A program made the position numbers and the translations under genes. Below are positions 1 through 11,859 of a stretch of DNA of 64,000 nucleotides, one piece after another. The stretch is taken from assembly GCA_009869945.1 (NCBI GenBank), contig WIXG01000159.1:62001-126000 (forward strand), written 5' to 3'. Each line of letters begins with the position of its first letter. Positions within the stretch are counted from its first letter, which is position 1. Source of the stretch: Mesaphorura yosii (lineage: Eukaryota > Arthropoda > Collembola > Poduromorpha > Tullbergiidae). The notes under the pieces were generated by a model that was not told the origin of the DNA, did not search any database, and saw only the letters and a list, made by a program, of their open reading frames with translations.

Positions 1-3000
1 ACAGTATTATTTCGAGCATAATTCTGAATGGACACTTAATTTGATATAAATGTGACAAAATACAGCCAACCAGCCGTAGCAAGTTCTTATGAGATGTCAT
101 TATGTGTAGGCCATAAATTCATTTGAGAGAGAAAAAGGCGAGAGAAAGTCAACCAACCAAGCAACACACGCAAATTCTGTCAAGGCGAAGGAATTAATAT
201 CAACTACAAACGAGACTCACCGACCATTTGAGCAAATGGAAACGTTTTCACTAGCTGCAGTTCAAATTCATCATGTACTTAACTGCATTGCCTTGAAATG
301 GAAACAGAGGAAGGGTAAATAAGCACAAGACCAATCACGGAACACAACAATTGAGCATTATCCATGTACAATTTATGCAGGTCATATTCTGTAATTGCGT
401 CATTAAATTATGCACACTTCTTACCGTCGGCTAGGGACGTGTGCATGTGGACTGCGTAGAGCGACGTGATAGAGAACAAGTTGTAGGAGCGTATAAATCT
501 TGCAGGAACGGTACAAATAAAAAGAAAAGAGGAAATTTATTGAGCTAGAAAGCTGTTCCATCCACTTAAATCTATCGCTGGCTTGCCGACTATGCGAATG
601 CCAGCAAAGAACATGTTTGCTGTAAGATTTGATGGATGACTGCTAAGAAGGCGATTCGAACCATCGAATCTGCAATATGCTTTTACCTTGATTCGTACTC
701 GCACTGTGCCCTGTACCACTTCGTAGTGTGGCGATTATTGATAGTTCGTATTATAGGTTCGTGGTTCGTGGCTCGTCATGATAATTTAATTACTTGCCAT
801 GATTTTGTGGTTTCGGCCTTGTTGGAGTGCTAATGTGTTTTTCTAATCCGAAACGTTGCCGGGCGTGCGTTGCCTTTCGGTGGCTGAACTCTGTCGGTGG
901 ATAGGCCTGATAGGCATTGCTATTAATGGTGACAGACGATTTGTCTTTCCGACACGGGTTCAAAATTTGCTGCCTGCACACGCAGGACTTCACAATGGAT
1001 GATGAAGTTCAGGAGTCATCCATCTCCTCTCCGAATCTGAAATAATCAGTTCATATATGCGGTGGTGCTGTCACCTCTCATCAACGTCGGCCATGTTCCC
1101 AGCATGCTCGGTGAGAAAGTTCGAGGGAATTTTGAAATTTCAGGAGAAATCAAAACGTGAAGCAGTAAAATTACGAGTCGAGTCGAACGTGGTTTCATGA
1201 ATCAATCATTTATTGTTCATCCATCAACTAAATAGCACAGAAGCACTACCAAACAAAAGCAATTCAATAAAGAGCACCAGCAAGTGGCTGACTCATTAAA
1301 TTAGTGAGATTTCGCCAGAGTATTCATTCTACAAGATAATGTCAATTATACTCTTGGTATTTCTTGCTTGGAGTTTGAGTTTGATGAATTGTGAGCCGTC
1401 AGTTTCAATTTGACAAAGTAACGCACACAGAAACACTTGTGTTTAGTGCAGTAATTCCTGCGGTAAGTGGAATGCCAGTGGATCGTTGTCTTTCCCAACC
1501 GAAAGAGCATAGGACTTTTTTCATTCAAATTATGGAAATGTAATTTGTAGGGTCGCGATCGCACAGGCACAAGTGTCAGACGAGACGGGTGACTTGTTAT
1601 TGGGGAGGGTGATACGGAAATAATTGTGAGGGAATGAAGCGTTTACAGTTCATGCTCCCTTCCTCCAGGCGAGTGCATCACAAATTTATTCCATGTACAT
1701 ACGTGTGATATACTGCAAGTAATTTGCTTCATAGAGACCATAAAATTTTATGATGGTGACAGGCCAATTGGTTCTTACCTAACTGCCAAAAAGAGTTGGT
1801 ACAGCACAAATGATCATGATCAAAATGATTATTTCTAAGTAATTCACATCCCAGTCTTTAATTTACGTAACCATTCTTGAGCTATCGAGTCTATCAGCAA
1901 TGGATTAGAGCTAAAGTGTCAGAGAGATGAGTTCAACAAGGCTTCAGTGCAAATTGAGCTAATCCTTCGTCCTGCGCCCTTTTGCTTCTTCAACAGGCAC
2001 TAATAAGCCTAAGAGGATTTGCAATTTTCAGAGACCCTTCCTGCTTTTCACCGAACGCGTACTAGCGATCTTCAGCGTGGACATTTCACCATCGACGCTG
2101 CGAAATACATTTGAGAAATAGTTCCCAAGTGCTCCGACTGCTTCATTCTTACAATACAGCAAAATACAAGCGTCTCAGATCTACAGATTTTTGAAACTTG
2201 ACTTCTTAACGCCTCTTGAGGGTTTTATCCTTCAGTCATTGGCACCTTGATCCTTCATTTCTCAAAGTCATCTCCGACTCAATTCCCAACCCAACACCAA
2301 TCCATCTTGGACAAGAAACGAGATCTAGCAATTGACGCAATAAAATTGGTGACACTTTGTGCCCTCAATGCCCCGGAATGTAAAGATAATTTTCAGTCTA
2401 CCGCATCGACGATCGACGTAAAAGCGCCAAAGCCAAAATGGCAAGTCTGTTGGGAATATCATTAGCAGCCCCTTGAGAACGACCTCCACAATGAATGATA
2501 ACCGAGCGCAATTGTCTGAAATCTTCATGAATAGGAATCGCATTCCTTTCTTCAGGAAGACAACAAAACGCACAGCAGCAGTGACACCAAAAGTGAATGA
2601 CAAGAAGGGGCGAAGATAATAATGAGAGGATGACAGACGTTGTAAAATTTCGCTCTCTGCCAAATCTCGCACTGCACACTGCATTGTTGTGAAAAGGCGA
2701 CGTCTTCTCCGTCTCCGTCATCGTCACCGTCAACGAGAGGAGTAAACAGCAGAAAAGATTCACGGGAATCAATCCGAAAATGTCATCCAGTCATTATCAT
2801 TGTGATGCTGCAACCTTTTCCGTTGAATAAAGTGTGTTTCTAACTTTTCACATTTCATGGTGATCAATCAAATCAACTGTACACATTAACAAGTTTAAAA
2901 TTTCAAAATCGAGTCATAGTCATAGTCGTAATTATTTCGGTAGCAAGGCTTACTCGGTGGTCGAGTCCATTGCATTGCAGTGCATCGGACCTGATAGTAA

Positions 3001-6000
3001 ACAACGTTTGTTTGACTTGAAGGTATTGCTTGACATGCATTGCATTGCAGGCACAGGACTTCGGCCGACTCTTCGGGATCTTTTGTTGTTCTTGTGTTTG
3101 GCTTGTCAATCATCGACCAAGGCAAATATTTTTTATCATCGCCACTGCTGCTCCGCCACCGACATTGGAAAAGATTTTTTGTTGTAATGCATTAAATACG
3201 GCAATACATTCGGTGATTAGGCAGCATGTTACGTGTGACACTCCACACACGTTTTTAGTGGACAGAACTTAAAACTTCGTGGTCATTTATTGCTACAAAT
3301 TATGAACAACACACACCAAGGTTTCCGATATTTACAGGTGGAGATTTTGTTCATTCTGGGAAAGTGCTTTCAAACAATTTACCCGATCAAGTTCCCCAAA
3401 AAAATCCTTATTGGAACAATTTTGTCCACGGCAAATGTTATACTGTTAACAAACACATTTCATTTGAAGATTTTCAACCTATTTGATTATTTTTCACCCC
3501 AAAATAACTATTTCCCTGACTAGGTGTTATCCCGAGGCACGTGTCGAAGTATTTGTTGTTCAGTTTTATTGCCTTGCCCCAAAACTCCTCACTCTCAATT
3601 TCATGGAATGGGAATCATGATTATATTTGATGCTAAGCCAATTTGGTCAAGTGTAAATAAATTCTAATTAAGATACGATGTAAAGCTATATGCAATTCAA
3701 TGTTTCACAGTCTTCTACACGATCGCGATGTGCACCATTCATTCAATTATAAGGGGCAATGGTATGGTAAATCAATCGGTTTACGTTGAGCCTAAGCCCT
3801 CGGAGGGCTGCACTGCACACTGCATGCCTTGCGTACAGCCATACACAACGAACATAAGTTGCGTAACGAAAAGTAAAGACCAGAAGAATGATGAAGTTTG
3901 AATTCAGTGGAGACATCAAGAGTAATCTCGTACTATTTCGTCACAGTGAAAGCGGTAATAATATTCCGGCCCTCTCTTACGTGGTCGTTTTCCAGAGGCA
4001 CAGCATTGTCTTTGGGCTACGTCGCAACCTCGCAGCCAGTGACGGCAACATATCAGTGAAAAGCTGGAGAAAAATATCCACTAACTTCCAGACCATTTGA
4101 CATCTCCTCAACTCTCCGTATACCCAATTTCTTGAGATACGCTCAATTTCAAGAAGCTCAAGCCCCAACCGCTCTTCTACGCTGCACCACGCTTTTAAAC
4201 CTGCAGAACCTTTCTTTAAAAAAAAACATGAATTTCCGCCTATCGCATCGTGGAGAACGACAAGATGAAACCTGTCATGAAAAAATGGAGTTGCTGGCTT
4301 TTTCTACTTTCTCCAATTTTTCTTGCAGCTTTCCACTTGCTCCCAACTCGGCAGAGTTCATGAAACTTGTGATTGTGATGTGATTCATGAGCTCAGCATT
4401 ACCATTTTCTATTTTATATATTTTTATGAAGCCTTTTGCTCCGTGATGATAATACGATGAGATATCCAGGCTTCCAATGCGGCAGGAGGCATCAGCAGCA
4501 GAATTGCATTTTTCATTTCTTTATGTTAGCGTCCGTAAAACGAGAGCAACCCTTTCGCCTTTATATTCGAAAGCTACTGCTTATGCCCGCGCTATTTGCT
4601 TAGTGCTTGCAACCATCGGCCATTGTTAGCTCCTTACTTTTATGGCTACGTGTTACGCTTTCGCAACAAACATGTTGATTATCTTATGAAATTGCGTTTT
4701 ACGATTGTGACTTGTAAATTTTAACAGTTATGTGGAAAGCGATAAAACGGACCGAAAATAAGGAAACGGCAGAGACGCAGATGATAAGATCTGGCCAGAC
4801 GAGTCAGAAGCCCACCCGACCACAAATGCAAAAGCACAAACTTAACCACTACTCGCTTGGAAAACTTCTCGCAAGTATAAAAATGTCCCCGGCGCTGATC
4901 ATTTCTTCTAATTCGCTCATACATCAGCATCAGCATAAACAGCAACGGCAAATTTATGTATAGCATGGAATAAATTAGAGGCTCAAGAGTGACATCATCA
5001 TCTTCCCCTGCACTACATTTTTCTCATTTTACTCTCGCTTTCTCCATCAAGCCCGAGTACTGAGTGAGTACTTTTCTTGCAACTTACCGCGGCACAGCAC
5101 AACTTGACTCCATCGCTTACCGCTGGCTCATATATTCATATTGCCACTTCGTGATCTGAATTTGCATCAACTTCATCTCGCATCTCGTCCTTCATCAGCC
5201 CAACAACCAGCCACACAGCAGCAGCAACAAAATATCGTACCACAAGTCATCTTCATTTCAAGTCAGCGTCTCGTATTTACACGGAAAGCGACGACGCGCC
5301 GGGAAAGAGATGGAAAGAAAAAATTGAGAGCACTTTTTGACTCTTCAGGGGAAAACTATCATAATAGCAAATTCGTACGCTGCTGTCTCCGCTATCCTTT
5401 GCTAACATGAAAAATCCTCTTCTCTTCGGTCGAGATCATCGGATAGAAGGCAAAGAAGCGGGGACTACTTTCACAACTCAGTGCCGTTGCCGTTGCCGTA
5501 GTCGTTTTATAAATGGAAGCGATGATCAAGAGTCCTAATCCTCTTGAAGAGAGATAGCGACCGTAGCTTCTGGCTTCCAGTTTCTTTGGGATTTAAATCC
5601 AATAAAGAACTAGCAACAGTTATCAGCGGGCAAAAACAGCGACAGCGGGAAAGGCAAACGGCAAAAGGCGTTTACTCATTTTGCCATAATAATGATGTAA
5701 GGTCCATCGCCCGACTTGGCTTCTGGGCCACGCCACCGCCACGAGTGTAAGAAGGAAAGGCGAGTCGGCCTTACTTCTTGCCTTGCCATTCTCGTTTTCG
5801 TGATCTTGTCATTTCTTTTTACAAGAAATTCTCCTGGGTATTATCCGTATGCATGAAAAAATCTACTATGCTGTGAATTTTAGGAAAAGGAGACACAAGA
5901 CAAGACAGAACCTAGTCAGAAGGTTTTCTAGCAGCCGAACCGAGGCAGGGAGGGCGGACGCAAGAAAGCGCTCCATAAACCATTCTTTTAGAACGAGCAA

Positions 6001-9000
6001 ACCGGGAAATTATTGCCAACAAGCCCGAATGGGAATCAAAAAACACATTTTCATGAGTTTCACCAAATTCTTGAGGGTAATAATTTGGAAATAATTCATG
6101 GAAATAAAATGTAATATTCAAATAATAATTCTTGAATTTCTTCAATTACAATTTTATAGGTTCTCTCATTTCATTGCAATGGACTTTCTTTTGGAGGCTA
6201 CTCCTCCTTTTCCACCGCGTCCAAGCATAGCACTGTTGCTACGTTTATCGCGGTTTAAATCACAGGCCAGGCCATCGAGTCCATTTAAAGAGGTTCACAA
6301 GAATCTCACAGATCACAGCGGACGATAACTTCATAAGCTGAACATAATAGCTCATGAAATGAATATCATTGTTAAAGTGCGCATTACTCATGAATGAGAC
6401 TGTGAATAATTGTGTTTTCACAGCACAGAGCACATCGCACAGTTAAAGTGGCGCATGACAATATGATTGAAAGAAGCGGCCGGACGTGTGCAGTGCCAGG
6501 CCAGTGCATTGTCTAAAAATATTTCTCTTGATGTGATTATTATTACGGTGGTGTGGTGTGTGGGCTGACACTTTCCTGCCCGAGTGTCATGTACGTTTCT
6601 ACTTTGTACGCTTGTTGTTGTTGCTGTTACCGTACCCGAGCACAAAGGCTAAAAGTCATTAAGTCAAAAGGGATGATGAGAATTGCATTTGACAATAAAT
6701 TGTAAATACTTTCTATGCTATGCTATATTCGCCGTATAGTTTAAAGGTGTTCGTGTTTCAAAGATCACCAGCGAAGAAATGTACATCAGCAGCAAACAGC
6801 AAAAAATTCATGCTGCGAAAAAACGTTGTCTTCTTTTATCGCATCATCTTTGTTTCTCATTTCTTATTCTTCTATTCTGCTTCAGCTTCAAAGAAATACT
6901 TCGGCTTTGGCCGGATGAATAACAGGAGATCTCACTGCTTCGTTTTCTTGCTAGCACAATCTTCATCTACTCATCCCTTCGTGAGTGGGTATGATAATCG
7001 GGCTCTCACTACTGGCACTGACAACTGACTTTTACGCTCCTTCTTATTCATTCGTGCTGAACTGAATGTGAATTGATAACAATACTAATTGAGATGTGCG
7101 TCGGTGACCTGAACAGCCCACCCTCGCTTCACTGCGTGAATCCGCAGTGCATTAATCATCGAGAATCAATCAGATCAATTTGTACTGTATGACTTTGTTA
7201 TACACGACGCAGCTACGGCCATGCCTCTGATTCACGCAGCTTGGGAAATGAAGGATGAGTCCACGGCTCGACTCAGGGCGCTTTTGAATAGTCAAATTAA
7301 ACGACCCAGGCGCAGCAAAGTTAATTTTATGGAGCAATTAGCTTAAATACGCCGTAAGCCACAGCCGCACCGCGCGGAGCTCCGGTCCATTCGAATTTTA
7401 TTACCACGCCGCAGCGGCAGCACATAAAATAAAAATCTGAGCATAAAATTCTAATTTCGTTTTTATTTCATAATTTGAATATAATGACACGGCTAATGGT
7501 CACAATACAAAGCGAAATACGAATACGCCAAGTATTATGCTAAAGTAGTTTATCCTTTATGCTGTGCTGTGCTCCGATTCTGTTTAGTTTCAGTTCTTAA
7601 TTTGAAAAACTCACACACTTACACACAAGGGAAACATAAATCATTGCATAAAATATAACAAAGCAACTCGCTCGCTCTCACCCCTTTTGCCTTGCCTTTT
7701 TTCGTATGCCGTGTGTATTTGTGATCGCACTCTCTCTTGTGAGCCATAATTCCACATGACGAGACTAATTTGAATGATTTCTATTGTTAACCTGCCATAA
7801 CATTACAAATATAACTTCTGCTTTGAGTAGACGCTAAGCGAGCCGTTCGGGCATAGTTTCTGTTTGGACACAGTTAATTTTTCATCGTGTATTCATTCTC
7901 GCAGGCTCGTGGGGCTTAATGAGCCTCTTTTACTGCAGGCTGGTTAAAAGTTAATAGATATTAACGTGAAACCGCAACTCAGAACACCAACAATGAATTA
8001 TGTGGAAAGGAAATGAGAAAAGGTGGGACTCGGAGGCATTGATGAGAAAATGACTGTTTTTATTGTTCATTACGAATTAATTTTACGGGCAGGCTTCATT
8101 TCGGCGATTTATGGCTCAGATTTTGGCTTTTATTTAAGAGACCGTCATTAATTAGGAATCTCACACAGACACAATGTCAGTGAGTGTAAAAATTGGGAGG
8201 TGCATCAGCATTAGCCTGTAATTCGATGAACTCGATGTTCAACGTGTTTTATTGCGGAAAGTTTAAAAAGTTGACACTTACAAAGAAGAATTTTGGATTA
8301 ATAACCTGCAAGCACGAACAAATGACATTTTCCAAATTCTTCCGGCTGTTCAGGTGAGACTTGATTTTTAGTGTTTCATTTTGTAAGACGACAAAAGTCA
8401 ACGCTCTACTTTAGAAGTTTTCTTTGAGGAATCAACCTCTGAATTGATTGCACTGTGGAAGGTCACAGCTCAGTTCAAGAAAGTTCAATTTGCGGCCGCG
8501 TCTCTGATTTATTACAATGAGAACGGCTGAAATGCCAAATGTGAATTCATAATTTAACTGTCATCCATTGTTGCCTCCACTGCCGCTCGCATTACAACTC
8601 AATTAAAGTCGCTCAGATGAAGCGATTACAAAAATTACAAAAACATTCCGCACATAAAAATTTGTAATGTTCAAAATTATGATTACAATTTGTGGGAGTG
8701 AAACAATTTCTGGCCCGCTGATTTTCCATTATTATTTTCGCAACGTTCAAGATGCAAGAGGTGAAATTTCATGTTAATGAAGATGTTAATGGAAAAGCGG
8801 TTGCAATTACAATACAAATGGCACAATTGAGTTGGGAGGACCGATGCCTTTCTTTAAAGTAAACAACAGTTAAAATACGCATTTAGATTGAAGTTGTAAT
8901 CGAACAAAAGGCAAATGCGAAAGCGAACATAGCCAACAACTGAAGTGATGAGAATCACAACTCACAGGCGGCAATGGGACACATTGCGCGGAGTGCGAGT

Positions 9001-9449
9001 TCAGGGGGCTGCATAATATTAAAAAGGGAGGAGATTGTCCAACCCATTACGCCGTGGATGATGGAAATGAAGGGTTGTGGCCCTCCGACTACCGCACAAA
9101 GAATTCTTTCACATTGCAACAAGGCAACAATGAGTAAAAGCAACAATAACAATGCGTCTGCATTGTACGTTGCCTCGTATCGCCGTATCGCATTGAGATC
9201 TTTCGTTTCTTCAACGCAATTCTGACGTGCTGGCTCAATTTAAATATTTGAGCTGGAATTGGAAACGAGAAACGAAGGAATACGAATGCGAAGTTCTGGT
9301 ATTCCAACAATGCCGATGGTAACTCTACTCCAAAACCCACCGGTGCGGTGGTCTTCGATTTACGAAGCAGATCAAGTTTTCTATGATCTAACAAAAATCC
9401 AGCAAGATCTGTTGAATGCTGTTTTGTCGCGTCGCGTCCTTTTGTTGTC

Positions 9450-9471
9450 AAAACCAAAACCAAAACCAAAA
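9450..9471. repeat. (AAAACC)n microsatellite
   Basis: Three perfect AAAACC units followed by AAAA, in the upstream flank of gene 1. It is a simple repeat with no evident function. Confidence 0.85.
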
Positions 9472-10837
9472 TTCCTGTCTGCTGGCTTGTTCCCGTTGCT
9501 GCTCACATTATGCAATGTTAACTTGTTAAATCGTCAAGCTTGTAGACTGCGAATTTCATTCGTCCCGGTCTGACTTTGACGTTGACGTTAACTTGTCGAC
9601 CATTTACGAAGAAGCTCACAGAAGCCAATGAGATTCACCACACGGCACGGCCGAGCCTGATCTTGCCATGAGGACAAGTAGCGACGTAGCCAACAGGTAA
9701 TCCTTGTCCATGTCAGCAAAAAAGTAGCTGTGAATGGGAATTAATAATTATTGAAATTGCGAGTCTTGTCATGCGCGAGCTCGAGCTGAATAACTGCCAT
9801 AAACTAACAACGTTCAATCCCGCGAGCACAAAGGCAACGAGCAAAAAGAGGAATCGGGCCCAATAAAATGAAATAAAGCATAAGTGTGAAACAAATTATA
9901 ATTTTCCCGACTTGGCGTTGGCTAGCAATTTTTTTTCGCTCAGTATTTAAATATTTTGTACTGCAGCAGCAGGTTTTGAGTATTTCGTGATGGATGGAAA
10001 TTGTGGAACCTGTTTCGAACTCTTCAAACGCGTCAATATCTTGTACTTTAATCACATTGACAAACTGAATTCCATTTATTCGAAATGATTTTCCACAACA
10101 AATACATAGTAAACTCTTCAGGTCAACCTTTGCTGGCTCAGTTTTTTCGAAATAAGGCTCTGATATCATTGAAGGGATGGAAATCGTACTAACTAGACGA
10201 AGGGTTCCAAGATTCTTCTTTCAAAGGGGAAGATAAAAGCGAGTCCTCTCTGTCGCTAGTCGCTTTTACCCCGAATCTATTCACTGTAGACTGTAGATTG
10301 GGTCCGTACCGTCGCGTCCCTGGTCGGGCTCATCTTCATACATGTCTGCATTTTTCTTCCTTTCGACTGCTCTTTTCTCTTCTCTTCCGACGTAAACGCG
10401 AACTGCTCTGAAACCGAATCTTGAAATGAAACCTTCTGAGCGAGCATACGCTCTAGCACATTATGCCACTAAAGTGGTGTTCTGTTTGTTGGCTCTGCCT
10501 TGGCTTTCCTCTGCTGTCTGCTCGTCGTGCGCGTGTAAAAATGCTACGCGTACTTTTACAATGCAAATATACAAAGTAGTTGAAGTTCTTTTCTTTACTC
10601 GTGCTCTCGCGTCTCCTGTAAGTGACTCTGTTGTTGGCAATAAAGTGTTTTCTTGGTAGAGCATTTTTGGCCTTGCGTGATTGGTGGTCCTGAGGTGTGG
10701 TGTGCCTGCTCGTAATTGCTTCACAGGACACCGCGACAGGTTGTGTGCAGTGCTGGCTGGCTGTTGCCTTCCTCTACGTCTTGTTCATTTTCCTGCCATC
10801 CTGCCCTGCGCTGCACTACACAATAGTACGGATGATC

Positions 10838-10862
10838 ATCATCGCGTCATGATCGCGATGAT
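10838..10862. repeat. Inverted repeat upstream of gene 1
   Basis: Nine-base arms ATCATCGCG (10,838-10,846) and CGCGATGAT (10,854-10,862) flank the 7-base spacer TCATGAT. Additional GATGATCAT copies touch both sides, so the block is a small cluster of overlapping GATCAT palindromes about 700 bases before the start codon. It could form a hairpin or present paired binding sites; neither is shown. Confidence 0.6.
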
Positions 10863-10931
10863 CATTTCTCCAACCAGCTGAAGTGGTTGAAGATACCTTA
10901 ATTTCTTAAAGTGGTTTGTTTCAATTTGAGC

Positions 10932-10949
10932 ACGACGACGACGACGACG
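10932..10949. repeat. (ACG)6 microsatellite
   Basis: Six perfect ACG units in the proximal 5' flank of gene 1. No long open frame with a known domain runs through it. Confidence 0.85.
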
Positions 10950-11564
10950 CAAGCGACAAGCGTGTAGCCGTGCCTGCACCTCCGCACCCCAGCAAGCAGT
11001 TGAGAAGAGGGAGGATGAGACAAAACCTGGCACTGAGACCGCGACCTGCAATTTGTGTTTAATCAAGTTATATCCTTTTACCCGACGCTCCCTCGTGCCA
11101 CTGTGACATTTGCTCCCCGTATCTCAACGCGTTTAGAACGACGCGATCTAATTGTTCTCTCCTCTGTGACTCTGTTTGCTATTCGTGTCGTGAGTGTAAG
11201 CTGTGCTTGGGTTGCTCAGTATTAGTGCACTCGTACAAGAGATTTGAAGGCTTCAAACTTTCTTCAGCACCGGATTATATTGACACGCTGTGAAAGAGTC
11301 GCGGTTCGACACGAGGGCATGAGTAGCGTTAAAACTTTTGGAGTATTCGAGCTGCTGTGTTGTTATGAACTGGAATTCTCATTAATCAACAGTTTCAAGA
11401 ACTAATCTGCATACCAGCGAATTAATTAATCAAAACGGTGCTAACTAGAAAACAACGGAGAAGATCTGCGCCTCTGCGACCCGCGTGTGCCCTGCCAAAA
11501 TTCCTTGCACAGAAGATACGCAAAGGATTTCTGACGTAATCTTTCTAGCACGACGTCATTAACA

Positions 11565-11859
11565 ATGGACGATCCAACTTCGTTACTTGGCACTCCGCGT
11601 GCCACCGACTTCTCAATCGCCGCAATAATTGGTCGAAGCGGACGAGCAGCCGCAGCCGCGGCCGCAGCAGCTGCTGCTGCTGCCTCCTTCAGCAATAACA
11701 ACAATGGTCCCATCAAAGGAGGGAGAAAGTCGTCAAAGAACTCGTGCCCTTCATCGTCCGCAGCGGCGGCGGCTCCTTCTGGTCACTATCGCATATCGCA
11801 TCATAATCACAACAGTATTCTGAACTTTAGCAACACCGGGGGCACCATCAGACCTCTGG
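11565..11859 (+). CDS. Tbx20: Gene 1 exon 1: eh1 motif and polyalanine
   Basis: Encodes residues 1-98 plus the first base of codon 99, then donor GTAAGC. FSIAAII at residues 16-22 matches the eh1-like motif found at the same place in Tbx20 proteins. Residues 28-40 are 13 alanines encoded by mixed GCN codons, so the run is not a pure trinucleotide repeat. The exon ends in TIRPL; together with the first residues of exon 2 it restores the conserved TIxPLExFVE block, which supports both splice sites. Confidence 0.92.

Larger units (their letters stand above)
1..11564. other. 5' flanking / intergenic DNA upstream of Tbx20-like gene 1
   Basis: This AT-rich stretch shows no open reading frame with a recognisable domain. 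All open frames are about 126 codons or shorter and lack paralog support or convincing splice contexts. It contains short simple repeats (AAAACC at 9,450 and ACG at 10,932) and an imperfect GATCATC/GATGATC inverted repeat at 10,838-10,862. The last few hundred bases should include the 5' UTR and core promoter of the gene starting at 11,565. I could not fix a transcription start or exclude an upstream non-coding exon. Confidence 0.6.

Noticed and set aside
640-720. GGTTCGAATC on the minus strand resembling a tRNA B box
   Set aside because: No A box at the right distance and no cloverleaf or acceptor stem.
2325-2772. Two overlapping minus-strand frames of about 120 codons
   Set aside because: Overlap in different phases, hydrophobic/Cys-rich chance composition, no motif.
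9089-9469. 126-codon open frame on the minus strand upstream of gene 1
   Set aside because: No recognisable domain, an overlapping frame of similar length on the other strand, and low-complexity ends. Length alone is not evidence in a window of this size.
11216-11220. TCAGT as an initiator for gene 1
   Set aside because: Too short and common, no TATA box or matching downstream promoter element at the proper distance; not enough to call a transcription start.
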